Shown: positions 1-9,523 of the stretch, one piece after another
How the letters are laid out: every line of letters begins with the position of its first letter
Numbering within the stretch: the stretch's first letter is position 1
Assembly: GCF_003217155.1 (NCBI RefSeq)
Contig: NZ_QJSU01000001.1
Coordinates: 558,001 to 622,000, forward strand
Direction of reading: 5' to 3'
Source of the DNA: Psychrobacter fozii
GTDB lineage: Bacteria > Pseudomonadota > Gammaproteobacteria > Pseudomonadales > Moraxellaceae
Length of the DNA stretch: 64,000 nt
The notes under the pieces: model-generated
What the model was told of the DNA's origin: nothing
The model's input: the letters and a program-made list of their open reading frames with translations, nothing else
The model's database searches: none
Program-made: the position numbers and the translations under genes

Positions 1-1
1 A

Positions 2-397
2 CGTGTTGGCCTAATTGTCATGGGCAGTTTTGCTCTGATATCGGCAGTATTTAATCCCAAGTCTAAAGGCATGAGACTGCTATTGTGGCTGGGTAGCTTG
101 ATAGGCATTGGCTGGTCTACAGCAGTCGCAGTACGCCATGTCTGGTTACAGCACTTACCTGCCGATTTAGTTCCATCTTGTGGCCCAGGTCTAAATTATT
201 GGATAGACACCCTACCTGTGTTGCAAGTATTCAAAGAAGTTTTTGCAGGCTCTGGTGAATGTGCTGAAATTGCTTGGACCTTTATAGGATTAAGTATCCC
301 TGAGCAGTCTTTGATTCTATTTAGCGTGCTGTTATTGGTACATGTGCTGATATTATGGCGTATCTTACGACCTGTCACCCCTAGCCACACCGCTTAA
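2..397 (+). CDS. dsbB: Disulfide bond formation protein B, 5' truncated by the window edge
   Basis: The reading frame is open to the left edge, so the N-terminal part, including the first periplasmic CxxC pair, lies outside. DsbB is an inner-membrane enzyme that reoxidises DsbA and passes electrons to quinone. What is visible is the second half: a membrane segment (LLLWLGSLIGIGWSTAVAV), then the second periplasmic loop with the two conserved cysteines (PSCGPGL and GSGECAEIAW, followed by FIGLSIPEQSL), and a last membrane segment. The spacing SGECAE...W.F.GL matches the DsbB P2 loop closely. An internal ATG at position 20 is probably not the real start. Family assignment is firm; completeness cannot be judged. 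Confidence 0.88.
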   Translation, partial: RVGLIVMGSFALISAVFNPKSKGMRLLLWLGSLIGIGWSTAVAVRHVWLQHLPADLVPSCGPGLNYWIDTLPVLQVFKEVFAGSGECAEIAWTFIGLSIPEQSLILFSVLLLVHVLILWRILRPVTPSHTA

Positions 398-832
398 TAA
401 CTGCTTAACAAGTACGTAAATTCCATACTTTTTTACGCTACCATCGTTCATCTAGATAGATATGCAGGCAATATGACTCGATATCTATTTAGATGAAAAC
501 TGCTTTACCACTAAGCTCTGCTGACCTGATAACCACCTCTACTACGCTTTCTTATCCAAAGCTTTCATTCCTTAAACAACACTCCCCTTTAAGCCCCCCA
601 TAACAAAAATTCTACAGAGATATCTTCAATCTTTGGTATCTTGACCCTGCTTATTTTTTTTCTCATTGGTTGATATGACTGAGATAGCTTTTACTCTGAT
701 GTTTGTTTTTGGCTAATGTTCCGTCTGCTTCGTATCATATCTTTTGGCAACAAAACCTCAAATAATGCTCTTTCAACGCTTATATTTCCCACTATCTTGT
801 ATTTTTGACGATAGAATCACATTGCTCATAGT
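398..832. other. Intergenic region with one hairpin
   Basis: No convincing gene is seen in this 435 bp gap. It contains an imperfect inverted repeat with 15-base arms (449-463 and 481-495, one mismatch, 17-base loop) that could be a weak terminator-like or cruciform structure downstream of dsbB. The rest is AT-rich with no recognisable RNA or promoter that I would defend. Confidence 0.4.
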
Positions 833-1513
833 ATGGGTAATCTACAGAAATATTATTTAAAAACTGTTTTTGGTGTGACCATGATATATTTTGCGCCTGT
901 TTGCTCTATTACATTGACTGTCATCAGACGCTATGGCCGTTTTTTGCTGGCACTACCTTTTTGCGTAGTCCTTATCAGCTGTGACAATGCTTCGCCTAAT
1001 ACTGATCAGGGTATGGTAAATGAAGTTATCCCTGTTGATGGCTCAGCGTCAGCTGACCTTACAAATAGCTTGTCAGATAATAGTGACGGGTTACAAGGCT
1101 CTGATAGTGAGCAAGATAACGCAGAAGGCCAATCACTTATTGCTGCTGCGCAACCAAGTAATGAGTCGAACACCTACCAAACACAGACAGATTCAAAGTC
1201 ACATAGCAGCGCATTACAAGCGACGTTAATGGGCGATTATGGTGGTATGGTGCCTTGTTCGTCTTGTGATAATATCGATGTCACACTGAACTTATTCGCT
1301 GATGGCTCAGTACTCAAGACCAGTATTTACAATAGTCCTGAGACGCCACGTTCACCGCTTTTTGAGTCTGGCATCTATCGTCAAGATAATAATAAGATTA
1401 CGATTGTCTACCAACAAAAACAGATTGAGACCTATAGTATTCAAGACAATCATCTTATATTGATGGACGAAAATAAGAGTCCTAATAATGACTATACCTT
1501 GTCACGTAAATAA
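833..1513 (+). CDS. NlpE-like outer-membrane lipoprotein
   Basis: The protein has a hydrophobic leader ending in a lipobox (CVVLISC-DN), so it is expected to be lipidated on that Cys. An acidic Ser/Asn/Asp/Gln-rich linker of about 80 residues follows, then a C-terminal domain of about 100 residues beginning MGDYGGMVPCSSCDNIDVTLNL. The pattern GxYxGxxPCxxCxxI is the hallmark of the NlpE N-terminal (copper-resistance/adhesion-sensing) domain. In Enterobacteria NlpE activates the Cpx envelope stress response; whether that holds here is unknown. The start is uncertain: ATG at 881, or TTG at 914, would give a more typical signal peptide than ATG at 833. A terminator follows at 1581. Confidence 0.75.
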   Translation: MGNLQKYYLKTVFGVTMIYFAPVCSITLTVIRRYGRFLLALPFCVVLISCDNASPNTDQGMVNEVIPVDGSASADLTNSLSDNSDGLQGSDSEQDNAEGQSLIAAAQPSNESNTYQTQTDSKSHSSALQATLMGDYGGMVPCSSCDNIDVTLNLFADGSVLKTSIYNSPETPRSPLFESGIYRQDNNKITIVYQQKQIETYSIQDNHLILMDENKSPNNDYTLSRK

Positions 1514-1580
1514 GACTGTAGGCAGACCGTCAGATATCAACAAGTTCGAATAAATAAACACCTAAGCCAATACACCAAAC

Positions 1581-1607
1581 AACGCCTACTTTTAAGGCGT
1601 TTTTTAT
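1581..1607 (+). terminator. Rho-independent terminator after the NlpE-like gene
   Basis: Stem AACGCCT/AGGCGTT with a short loop, followed by a run of T. Confidence 0.8.
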
Positions 1608-1814
1608 TGGTCATCTAATAGTGTTTACTTTACAATGAGTGGCTGTTTACCCTGTTGATACTTTGATGACTGCTTGCTCATTCTGCAATAAAGGTCCTTG
1701 GTACGGGTAATATGTAGGCGGGGTTCGACCTATAATAATCAGCTGTTTATTCTGCTGATATTACAAACGACTTTACGTTTTCATTCTTTCAATTTATGCT
1801 CATACGGAACGTCT

Positions 1815-3284
1815 ATGCACATTCATATTCTTGGTATTTGTGGTACTTTTATGGGCTCGTTGGCCTTACTAGCGCGAGAACTTGGGCACACCGTAACTGG
1901 CTCTGATGCCAATGTGTATCCGCCTATGTCCACCCAATTAGAAAATGCAGGCGTCACTATTGAAGCAGGCTACCTGATAGAACATTTGCAGCCAGCACCA
2001 GACTTGGTCGTTGTCGGTAATGCGATGAAGCGCGGCATGGACGTGATCGAATATATGTTGGACACAGGACTACGCTATACGTCAGGGCCACAGTTTTTAT
2101 CTGAGGAAGTGTTGCAATCGCGCCACGTGATAGCCGTAGCAGGCACTCATGGCAAGACCACAACGACTACCATGCTCGCTTGGATATTGCACTATGCTGG
2201 TATCGATACTGGGTTTTTGATTGGCGGTGTACCATTAGTCGATACGACTGATGAGCGTCTACAAAAAGTCTTTGCGCACAGCAGTTATTTGGGCGCAGAA
2301 AGGGCGAGTGAGGATAGCTCAGATACTGGCTATTTTGTCATTGAAGCCGATGAGTATGACTCTGCATTTTTTGATAAGCGTTCAAAGTTTGTGCATTATC
2401 GCCCGCGTACCGCCATTCTAAATAATCTTGAATTTGATCATGCTGATATCTTTGCAGATCTCAACGCAATTCAGACTCAATTTCATCATATGGTGCGTAT
2501 GATTCCAAGCACTGGCAAAATCATCATGCCAGCAGCGACCGCCAGTTTAGAAGACACGTTGGCGAAAGGCGTTTGGACACCTGTTTGGCGTACATCAGTG
2601 GTTGATAAGAGCGCCGCTGACAACCTTGTAAATGATAGCGACTGGCAAGCTGAGCTTATTAGCGAAGATGGTAGCCAATTTAAAGTAAGATTCAGCGAAG
2701 ACCTTGATTCTGCCGCCACCGTCAATTGGGCAATGAGCGGCATCCATAATGTTAATAATGCATTAGTTGCGGTATCCGCAGCTTACAATGTGGGTGTCAG
2801 CGTCTCTACTGCTTGTGCCGCTTTGTCTGCTTTTGCTGGTATCAAACGCCGTATGGAACTGATCGGTGATGTAAATGATATCTTGGTCTTCGATGATTTT
2901 GCCCACCATCCAACCGCTATTACCACGACGTTAGATGGTGCCAAAAAGAAGCTGTCTGACAGACGTATTTGGGCCATTATCGAACCACGTAGCAATACAA
3001 TGAAAATGGGCATTCATCAAGATAGTCTAGCCGAATCTGCTGCACTCGCTGACCATACACTGTGGTATGAGCCTACAGGTCTTGAATGGGGTTTAAGAGA
3101 AGTCATCGAACGCGCTAATGCTGCAAATCCGAATATGGGCGACCAACAAGTACTGTCTAGTACTGACGCTATCATTGAATATATCGGCACACATGCACAA
3201 TCAGGTGATGCGATTGTCATCATGTCTAATGGCGGCTTTGAAGGGATTCATCAGCGTCTATTAACGGCTCTACATAGTAAATAA
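1815..3284 (+). CDS. mpl: UDP-N-acetylmuramate:L-Ala-gamma-D-Glu-meso-DAP ligase
   Basis: Mpl recycles cell wall by ligating the recovered tripeptide L-Ala-D-Glu-mDAP to UDP-MurNAc in the cytoplasm. From ATG 1815 the protein is 489 residues, near the family norm, and begins MHIHILGICGTFMGSLA, the typical Mpl N-terminus (Rossmann-type nucleotide site). The Mur-ligase ATP loop AVAGTHGKTTTTTML and the central EADEYDSAFFDKRSKF motif are present, as is the C-terminal FDDFAHHPTAI motif. The frame is open upstream to 1698, but that extension does not resemble family members. A terminator follows at 3317. Confidence 0.95.
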   Translation: MHIHILGICGTFMGSLALLARELGHTVTGSDANVYPPMSTQLENAGVTIEAGYLIEHLQPAPDLVVVGNAMKRGMDVIEYMLDTGLRYTSGPQFLSEEVLQSRHVIAVAGTHGKTTTTTMLAWILHYAGIDTGFLIGGVPLVDTTDERLQKVFAHSSYLGAERASEDSSDTGYFVIEADEYDSAFFDKRSKFVHYRPRTAILNNLEFDHADIFADLNAIQTQFHHMVRMIPSTGKIIMPAATASLEDTLAKGVWTPVWRTSVVDKSAADNLVNDSDWQAELISEDGSQFKVRFSEDLDSAATVNWAMSGIHNVNNALVAVSAAYNVGVSVSTACAALSAFAGIKRRMELIGDVNDILVFDDFAHHPTAITTTLDGAKKKLSDRRIWAIIEPRSNTMKMGIHQDSLAESAALADHTLWYEPTGLEWGLREVIERANAANPNMGDQQVLSSTDAIIEYIGTHAQSGDAIVIMSNGGFEGIHQRLLTALHSK

Positions 3285-3316
3285 CTGAGCTGAATATAGT
3301 TTTATTAAAGTGAAAG

Positions 3317-3350
3317 CGTGGCATTGTTATCGACGAGCCACGTTTTTTTT
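3317..3350 (+). terminator. Terminator after mpl
   Basis: CGTGGC and GCCACG arms 14 bases apart, followed by eight T residues. Confidence 0.8.
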
Positions 3351-3570
3351 GGTTTTAATAAGCATCAATCACGACCAACGTTTGCGACTTTACTACCTTT
3401 GTAACCTTTCATTTACTTATCCTATCTTCATATTAGCAAATCAATGGATTTCCTCACATAGCTCATACACTGGTAACATTTCGCGCTTACCTTTACTTCG
3501 ATTCAGTGCTTACAATGTACCTATCAAAACGAGAAAATTACTATAAATGATAATAAGTTAGGAGAATACT

Positions 3571-3825
3571 ATGGGTTTTATTTGGATGATTATTGTAGGA
3601 CTGGTCGCAGGTTTATTGGCACGAGCTATTAAGCCAGGCAGTGACCCTATGGGTTGGATAATGACTATCGTATTGGGTATCGTCGGTGCTTTAGTTGGTG
3701 GTTTACTGGCTAACCTAGTCGGTATCAATGCTGACGGCGGTTTCACTGGTCTAATATTCTCAGTTATCGGTGCAATCATACTGCTGTTTGCATATGAGAT
3801 GATTACCAACAAACGCGGTGTATAG
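3571..3825 (+). CDS. GlsB/YeaQ/YmgE family small membrane protein
   Basis: This 84-residue protein is almost entirely hydrophobic and Gly-rich, with three membrane segments, and has the family pattern GLVAGLLARAIKPGSDPMGWIMTI at its start and a GxxGA-rich middle helix. Members are often labelled transglycosylase-associated proteins or stress-induced membrane proteins, but the biochemical role is not established. A good ribosome binding site (TAGGAG) precedes the ATG. It stands alone, with its own terminator at 3871. Confidence 0.85.
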   Translation: MGFIWMIIVGLVAGLLARAIKPGSDPMGWIMTIVLGIVGALVGGLLANLVGINADGGFTGLIFSVIGAIILLFAYEMITNKRGV

Positions 3826-3870
3826 TCAATCGCAGTATTGATTGTAATGCAGTAATAACGATATAAAGAG

Positions 3871-3900
3871 AAGGCCTTGCTGATTGCGAGGCCTTTTCGT
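3871..3900 (+). terminator. Terminator after the GlsB-like gene
   Basis: AAGGCCT/AGGCCTT stem with an 11-base loop and a short T-rich tail. Confidence 0.75.
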
Positions 3901-4043
3901 TTGTCATACGATAAGCCCTCACCTTCGTTATCTGGTATCAGGAAGAGGTGATAGTTGCGGGAAAGTATTGATAAACATTACTTTTGCCCCCATTTATCTT
4001 ATAATATCAACCCTATTTTATCCTTATCATTGAGGTAAGCGTT

Positions 4044-4592
4044 ATGGCTTTACTCCCTATCTTAAATTATCCAGATCCACGCCTGCGCACACTTGCCAAG
4101 CCTGTCAAAGAAGTGACTGCTGAAATAAAAACCTTAATCACCGACATGATTGAGACGATGTATGACGCTCAAGGTATTGGTTTGGCTGCCAGCCAAGTGG
4201 ATCGCCATATTCAACTGATCGTCATGGATTTATCAGAAGATAAAGATAGCCCTAGAGTTTTTATTAACCCAAAGGTGACGCCACTGGTAGAAGAGAAGCA
4301 GCCGTATGAAGAAGGTTGTTTGTCAGTTCCTGAGGTTTATGATAGCGTTGAACGTCCAAACAAAGTACGTATTGAAGCCTTGGATGAGAATGGCGAAAAA
4401 ATCGACGAAGAAGTAGAAGGCTTACTCGCGGTATGTATCCAACACGAAATGGATCACCTAAATGGCGTCATATTCGTCGATTATTTATCGCGTCTAAAAC
4501 AGACTCGTGCTCGCGATAAAGTACGTAAAGTCGTCAAAATACGTGAAAAACAAGGCGAACAAACTGCTGAGCCACAGCCTACCAACTCTTAA
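4044..4592 (+). CDS. def: Peptide deformylase
   Basis: The enzyme removes the formyl group from the N-terminal Met of nascent proteins. All three family motifs are visible: [18 protein letters not shown] (Cys metal ligand) and QHEMDHLNG (the HExxH metal site). The length of 182 residues is normal, with a charged C-terminal tail. Its usual partner fmt is not adjacent here but lies at 62.3 kb in this window. The gene appears to be monocistronic. Confidence 0.97.
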   Translation: MALLPILNYPDPRLRTLAKPVKEVTAEIKTLITDMIETMYDAQGIGLAASQVDRHIQLIVMDLSEDKDSPRVFINPKVTPLVEEKQPYEEGCLSVPEVYDSVERPNKVRIEALDENGEKIDEEVEGLLAVCIQHEMDHLNGVIFVDYLSRLKQTRARDKVRKVVKIREKQGEQTAEPQPTNS

Positions 4593-4726
4593 TGATTCAT
4601 CATATAAATTGATTGTCATATAAACTAATTGTCACATCAGCTAAGTGTTACTAATGGCTCGATGACAATATTATGATACTCGTTTTACCCTATAACATGT
4701 GCTGTCTATACTAAAGGTTCCCTACC

Positions 4727-5908
4727 ATGACCATGATCAAAATTGACCAATATTTTGACCCTGCCAACTGGCAGAAATTCACCAAAGCTGCTGAAGGTCG
4801 TGAGACACCGTTTTTGATGGTGGACCTTAGCCGTATTAAGACCAAGTATCATGAGATGGTTGGGTTTTTTCCTAATGCCAAAATCCATTATGCCATGAAG
4901 GCCAGTCCTGCTGTTCAGGTCATCAATCTACTGGCTGAATTGGGTTCAAACTTTGACTGTGCCTCAATTTACGAGCTTGACCGTGTGCTTGATTGCGGTG
5001 TTGAGCCATCACGTATCTCTTATGGTAATACGATTAAAAAAGCGGATCATGTCAAATATGCCTTTGAGAAAGGCGTCGATCTATATGCGACTGACTCAGA
5101 AGCCGATTTAAAAAATATCGCGAAACATGCGCCTGGCTCTAAAATATTCGTTCGTATTTTGGTTCAGGGTTCAGAGACTGCTGAATGGCCACTATCACGT
5201 AAATTCGGCTGTCACCCTAATATGGCAATTGAACTATTGATTCAAGCCCGAGATCTAGGCTTGGTACCTTACGGTATCTCTTTCCATGTAGGCAGTCAGC
5301 AAAAAGACGTTGCCGCTTGGGATGATGCATTAGCCAAGGTCAAATATATGTTTGACTGGATGAAAAATGAAGAAGACATCAAGCTACAAATGATTAATTT
5401 GGGCGGTGGGTTCCCAGCCAACTATATCAGCGAAGTAAACCCTATAAAAGTTTATGCTGAAGAGATTACGCGTTATCTGACAGATGACTACAACGAAGAG
5501 GACATGCCTGAGATTATTCTTGAGCCAGGCCGTTCATTGGTTGGCGGTTCAGGCGTTCTAGTCAGCGACATCGTTTTGATTTCTCGTAAATCTCATACTG
5601 ATTTAACACGCTGGGTCTATACGGACGTGGGTCTATTCCAAGGATTAATTGAAACCTTAGGTGAAGCCATCAAATACCCTATCTATACGCCTAAGATGGA
5701 AACATCAACTAGCGAAGGTACTGTGGTATTGGCCGGTCCAACGTGTGACTCAACTGATATCATGTACGAAGAAGCGGGTTATCAGTTACCAGAAGAGTTA
5801 GAGATTGGCGATAAAATCTATTGGCTAACCACTGGTGCCTATACCAATTCTTACTCATCAGTTGAATTCAATGGTTTTCCGCCATTAGAAGTGATTTACA
5901 TTGACTAG
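4727..5908 (+). CDS. Fold-III PLP-dependent ornithine/lysine decarboxylase
   Basis: This is a eukaryote-type (alanine-racemase fold) decarboxylase that makes putrescine from ornithine or cadaverine from lysine. The PLP lysine is in the motif HYAMKAS (K58), a glycine-rich phosphate-binding segment reads NLGGGFPANY, the EPGRSLVG motif is present, and the active-site cysteine lies in GPTCDSTD (about C340). Length (393) is normal. Sequence alone does not settle ornithine versus lysine preference. A strong bidirectional terminator follows. ATG 4733 is an alternative start two codons in. Confidence 0.9.
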   Translation: MTMIKIDQYFDPANWQKFTKAAEGRETPFLMVDLSRIKTKYHEMVGFFPNAKIHYAMKASPAVQVINLLAELGSNFDCASIYELDRVLDCGVEPSRISYGNTIKKADHVKYAFEKGVDLYATDSEADLKNIAKHAPGSKIFVRILVQGSETAEWPLSRKFGCHPNMAIELLIQARDLGLVPYGISFHVGSQQKDVAAWDDALAKVKYMFDWMKNEEDIKLQMINLGGGFPANYISEVNPIKVYAEEITRYLTDDYNEEDMPEIILEPGRSLVGGSGVLVSDIVLISRKSHTDLTRWVYTDVGLFQGLIETLGEAIKYPIYTPKMETSTSEGTVVLAGPTCDSTDIMYEEAGYQLPEELEIGDKIYWLTTGAYTNSYSSVEFNGFPPLEVIYID

Positions 5909-5929
5909 TTTTTTGCTCTACTGTTAATA

Positions 5930-5970
5930 AAAAAGCGCGGTACTGTTAATCACAGTATCGCGCTTTTTTG
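5930..5970. terminator. Bidirectional terminator between the decarboxylase and the secretin-like gene
   Basis: Long stem AAAAAGCGCGxTACTGT paired with ACAGTAxCGCGCTTTTT; A and T tracts on both sides suit the convergent genes. Confidence 0.9.
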
Positions 5971-6000
5971 TGTTTGTTTGGCAGTATCATTGATAACTGG

Positions 6001-6906
6001 CTACTGTACCAAGAGTGAAATAGGCACACTGTTACTACTACTGATTGTCTGATTACCACCATAGCTGGTACTTTGATTTTGACTGTTTTGAGAAATTTCT
6101 CCGATAGTCACCCATTGTCCGCGAGGCACGATAATCGTACTATTCAGACTTTGACCTTGAATAGCATTATTAACAGAACCGCTTCGATTATAGGGCGAAT
6201 TAGATCGCACCAGTTTTTCTTCTACTTGAGACAGTTGTACTTCAACTTGGCCAGTAGGCAGCAGTCTTGGTGTTACCGCAATTCCCTGTGTCGTTGGTAG
6301 CAATACTTGCTGCTGAATAATAATCTGCGGCTTTAGATTATAGTTATTTGCATAGCGATTGCTACTATAAGCCTGAGTTAGAGAGTAGAGCGTGCCAGTG
6401 CTAATGCTCGCTGCGCTGCCAGATAAAGTTTTTATTTGGTATGAATTACTGCCCTGCTGCTGACTGTTACTTTGATTAATGATACCTGACCCTTGGATAC
6501 CACGATTGGTAATAATGACCTGACTTTGCTGGATACTACTCTGAGCGCTGCTATCATTGCCAACGCGTACTGAGACGGTTAACGCTTGTGGTTGGCCATC
6601 TATTTGAGTCAAAAGCTGCTGTATTGCCTGATAATTAACCGCTGTGGTGTTCAGTACTAATTTGTCTTGATAAGTTGTGACTGTACCGCCGTCACGGCTG
6701 CTGTTTAACTGCTGACGCACCGCAGGTAGTAATGTGTCACCGCCATAAGTATGAATAACATAAGTCTGATAAGTGGCAGCTTGGACAACGACAGGCAGAG
6801 CCACCAGACTGATTGCCAAGACTGTTTGACCTGCATAGCCAATATTTTTACTAGCAGTAACAGCACTGCTAAGCACCTTTATCAAACTCCGTCTAAACGT
6901 ATTCAT
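6001..6906 (-). CDS. Secreted secretin-like (NolW/N1-domain) protein
   Basis: A 301-residue exported protein with a signal peptide (TVLAISLVALPVVVQAA). Residues from about 45 to 100 (YQTYVIHTYGGDTLLPAVRQQL...GGTVTTYQDKLVLNTT...IQQLLTQIDGQPQ) match the N1/NolW ring-building repeats of secretins. The later half (QQVLLPTTQGIAVTPRLLPTGQVEVQL...IIVPRGQWVTIGEI) resembles strands of the secretin beta-barrel core, but the protein is too short for a full secretin. The middle is rich in Ser, Gln and Asn. It sits 74 bp downstream of dapB on the same strand. A specific function cannot be given. Confidence 0.65.
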   Translation of the reverse strand: MNTFRRSLIKVLSSAVTASKNIGYAGQTVLAISLVALPVVVQAATYQTYVIHTYGGDTLLPAVRQQLNSSRDGGTVTTYQDKLVLNTTAVNYQAIQQLLTQIDGQPQALTVSVRVGNDSSAQSSIQQSQVIITNRGIQGSGIINQSNSQQQGSNSYQIKTLSGSAASISTGTLYSLTQAYSSNRYANNYNLKPQIIIQQQVLLPTTQGIAVTPRLLPTGQVEVQLSQVEEKLVRSNSPYNRSGSVNNAIQGQSLNSTIIVPRGQWVTIGEISQNSQNQSTSYGGNQTISSSNSVPISLLVQ

Positions 6907-6980
6907 GTTTGGCTCCTAGCAGCGACTTATCATTTATTGAGATTTAATCAAACGAGACTGAAAAATTAATCATTCAATTA

Positions 6981-7811
6981 TTAATCATTTAACCCTAACA
7001 CGTCTTGCATATTGTACTGCCCTACTTCTTGCTGAATAATCCAAGTTGCAGCGCGTACAGCACCAGCGGCAAAAGTCATGCGCGCACGGGCACGATGCGT
7101 AATCTCGACTACCTCGCCGTCAGCGATAAACATCACGGTGTGATCGCCGATGATTTCACCACCACGAATCGCATGGATACCAATCGTACCTGCTTCGCGT
7201 TCGCCCGTTTGTCCTTCTCGGCCATAAACAGCGACGTCTTTTAGATTCTGTCCACGAGCTTCTGCGACAGCTTCTGCCATCATATAAGCCGTACCTGATG
7301 GCGCGTCGATTTTGTGCTTATGATGTGCTTCGATGACTTCTACATCTGCGTCATTGCCAAATGCTTTTGCTGCCATCCCTAGTAATTTCAATGACAGATT
7401 CACGCCCGTTGAGTAGTTACCTGCATAAACAATCGCAGTCTGCTTACTCGCTTTTGCCAATACTTGCTCTTGTTGCTCATTGAATCCTGTCGTGCCGATG
7501 ACCATCGCAACATTATGCTCAGCACAAATTTGCATATTTTTTTCAGTCGCATCAGGCAAGCTAAAATCAATCAATACGTCGATGTCGTCTACAACTGCCT
7601 TTAGATCATCGACAATCTGCACACCTAAGCGCCCGATAGCGGCAACCTCACCGGCATCAGCCCCTACTAGGCTCGATCCTTGACGTTCAATCGCTGCGCT
7701 TAATATCGTTTGCGTATTGTCTTTTACTGCTTCGATAAGCATACGGCCCATACGACCACCCGCCCCAATGACACCGACTTTGATGGTTTGTTCTTTTACT
7801 TGTTGACTCAT
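6981..7811 (-). CDS. dapB: 4-hydroxy-tetrahydrodipicolinate reductase
   Basis: DapB catalyses the NAD(P)H-dependent second step of the DAP/lysine branch. The nucleotide-binding motif VIGAGGRMGRML is at the N-terminus and the catalytic/substrate motif EAHHKHKIDAPSGTA is in the middle. Length is 276. A ribosome binding site (AGGAC) precedes the ATG. The upstream gene on the same strand is dnaJ, a common neighbour in gammaproteobacteria, although a strong terminator separates them. Confidence 0.97.
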   Translation of the reverse strand: MSQQVKEQTIKVGVIGAGGRMGRMLIEAVKDNTQTILSAAIERQGSSLVGADAGEVAAIGRLGVQIVDDLKAVVDDIDVLIDFSLPDATEKNMQICAEHNVAMVIGTTGFNEQQEQVLAKASKQTAIVYAGNYSTGVNLSLKLLGMAAKAFGNDADVEVIEAHHKHKIDAPSGTAYMMAEAVAEARGQNLKDVAVYGREGQTGEREAGTIGIHAIRGGEIIGDHTVMFIADGEVVEITHRARARMTFAAGAVRAATWIIQQEVGQYNMQDVLGLND

Positions 7812-7919
7812 ATCTTTGTCCTAAATGCTTTGTTTTTAGTAAAGGTGCTTTTAAATACTATTTACCGTAAGTTTAGCAAATATCATCACATACGGGGTTT
7901 TTTATACAGCCATTAAAAA

Positions 7920-7949
7920 GCCCAATAGTTTCACGTGAAACTATTGGGC
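7920..7949 (-). terminator. Terminator of dnaJ containing a parS-like core
   Basis: A perfect 30-bp palindrome with 15-base arms and no loop, followed on the minus strand by five T. Its centre is GTTTCACGTGAAAC, the ParB-binding core. It lies downstream of dnaJ and upstream of dapB, so it can act both as a terminator and as a centromere site. Confidence 0.75.
7927..7942. promoter_or_regulatory. parS-like site 1 (CACGTG type)
   Basis: AGTTTCACGTGAAACT matches the ParB consensus TGTTTCACGTGAAACA at 14 of 16 positions and is a perfect palindrome. It sits at the centre of the dnaJ terminator hairpin. Confidence 0.75.
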
Positions 7950-7983
7950 AACAACTGTTAAATAAATTGATTAAGACAAACTA

Positions 7984-9111
7984 TCAGTCAAACAATTCGC
8001 CAATCTTTTTGAAGAATGATTTTTTATGTGGTGACTGTTGATGCTTACTATCACCGTCCAAAGTATCTTGGAATTGACGTAACAAGTCTTTTTGCTCGCG
8101 CGTCAGATTCACTGGCGTCTCGATGACGACACGGCAAATCAAATCACCTTTCATGGTCGTGCGAACTGGCGTCACGCCTTTGCCGCGCACACGTAGCAAC
8201 TTACCACTTTGCGTGCCTTCGGCAACCTTAATTTTCACTTTGCCATCTAAGGTTGGAATTTCAACTTCTTTGCCCAATGCGGCATCAGTGATGCTAACTG
8301 GCACATCCATATATAGATCAGCACCTTGACGGGTAAAGACATTGTGCTGTTTGACGCGTACTTCGACATACAAATCGCCGTTTTGCACGCCCGCGCCGCC
8401 CGCTTCGCCTTCGCCTGCTAGACGGACGCGATCACCATCATCGACGCCAGCTGGGATAGACACTTCGAGCGTACGTGATTTGTCTTTGACACCATTACCA
8501 TGACAGTCAGAGCATGGGTTTTTGATTTGCTTACCAGTGCCGCCGCAATGTGGGCAAGCTTGCTGAACAGCAAAGAAACCCTGCTGCATACGGACTTGAC
8601 CTTGACCATGACACGTCTGACAAGTCACAACGTCAGAGGCATTTTTTGCGCCTTTGCCATCACAAGTGTCGCAAGGTGCAGGTGCTGTAAAGCTGATTTC
8701 TTTTTTACAGCCACGTACCGCTTCTTCTAACGTCAGCTCAATGACATAACGCAAATCAGAACCACGACGTGAACGTCCGCCACCGCCGCCGCCACGCTGC
8801 TGACCGAAGATATCGCCGAAGTTGCCGAAGATATCACCAAAGATATCTTGGAAATTACCGCCACCGCCGCCGCCGCCCATGCCGTTTTCAAACGCTGAAT
8901 GACCCATGCGATCGTAGGCTGAGCGTTTTTCTTCGCTGCTCAGTACTTCATACGCCATTGATGCTTCTTTGAACTTGTCTTCAGCATCAGGGTCATCAGA
9001 GTTACGGTCTGGATGGTATTTCATGGCCAGCTTGCGGTAAGCTCGCTTAATTTCCTTGCTATCAGCGGTCTTACTGACACCTAATATTTCATAAAAATCA
9101 CGCTTACTCAT
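7984..9111 (-). CDS. dnaJ: Chaperone DnaJ
   Basis: Hsp40 co-chaperone that delivers clients to DnaK and stimulates its ATPase. From ATG 9111 ([14 protein letters not shown]) the protein is 375 residues. The J domain has the KYHPDRN motif, followed by a Gly/Phe-rich linker with long glycine runs and then four zinc-binding repeats ([32 protein letters not shown]) and the C-terminal client-binding domains. The frame is open to 9168 but the extra 19 residues do not fit the family. No dnaK or grpE is in the window. Confidence 0.97.
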   Translation of the reverse strand: MSKRDFYEILGVSKTADSKEIKRAYRKLAMKYHPDRNSDDPDAEDKFKEASMAYEVLSSEEKRSAYDRMGHSAFENGMGGGGGGGNFQDIFGDIFGNFGDIFGQQRGGGGGGRSRRGSDLRYVIELTLEEAVRGCKKEISFTAPAPCDTCDGKGAKNASDVVTCQTCHGQGQVRMQQGFFAVQQACPHCGGTGKQIKNPCSDCHGNGVKDKSRTLEVSIPAGVDDGDRVRLAGEGEAGGAGVQNGDLYVEVRVKQHNVFTRQGADLYMDVPVSITDAALGKEVEIPTLDGKVKIKVAEGTQSGKLLRVRGKGVTPVRTTMKGDLICRVVIETPVNLTREQKDLLRQFQDTLDGDSKHQQSPHKKSFFKKIGELFD

Positions 9112-9523
9112 GGGCTCTCCTATCGTCTTTACAGTCCACCGGCCGGTCGATTCAGTAACCCTTATCAATCATTATATTATTGCTACTCGTTTTCTCACTT
9201 AAAGGTTTCACATGAAACACAATGAATAGTAAAGAAAAAGAGATGATAATGTTAAGAATCTTACAAGCGAATACGGCGGGATGCTGCTTAGCCAAATCAA
9301 TTATTAAAAGTTTGCGCTATTTATGGAGATGGCATAATGATTTATCAAGCTCTCAGGGATGGAAAGTATCGTTTAAGAGTATTTCGTCACTACAAAAAGG
9401 TTTTATTAAGGAACGAACAAAGGTTTTCATACCTTAATACAATTAAGCCGTGCTAGTATTTATCGCCAAGTTTATAGCCATTTATCTTAAAATTATTAAG
9501 TTTGCGACAAGGTATCGTTTTTT
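9112..9523. other. Intergenic region upstream of dnaJ
   Basis: A 412 bp divergent gap. It holds one parS-like variant (9204-9219). A 71-codon frame at 9222-9437 has no family resemblance and is not called as a gene. Promoters for dnaJ and the DUF2939 gene should be here but none is clear enough to mark. Confidence 0.4.
9204..9219. promoter_or_regulatory. parS-like variant (CACATG type)
   Basis: GGTTTCACATGAAACA differs from the parS consensus at the first base and at the central CpG (CG to CA). ParB affinity is uncertain. Confidence 0.4.

Noticed and set aside
3310..3546. 78-codon frame after mpl
   Set aside because: It starts inside the mpl terminator hairpin and shows no family features.
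9222..9437. 71-codon frame upstream of the DUF2939 gene
   Set aside because: Mixed composition with no family features, no good binding site, and it lies in a promoter gap.
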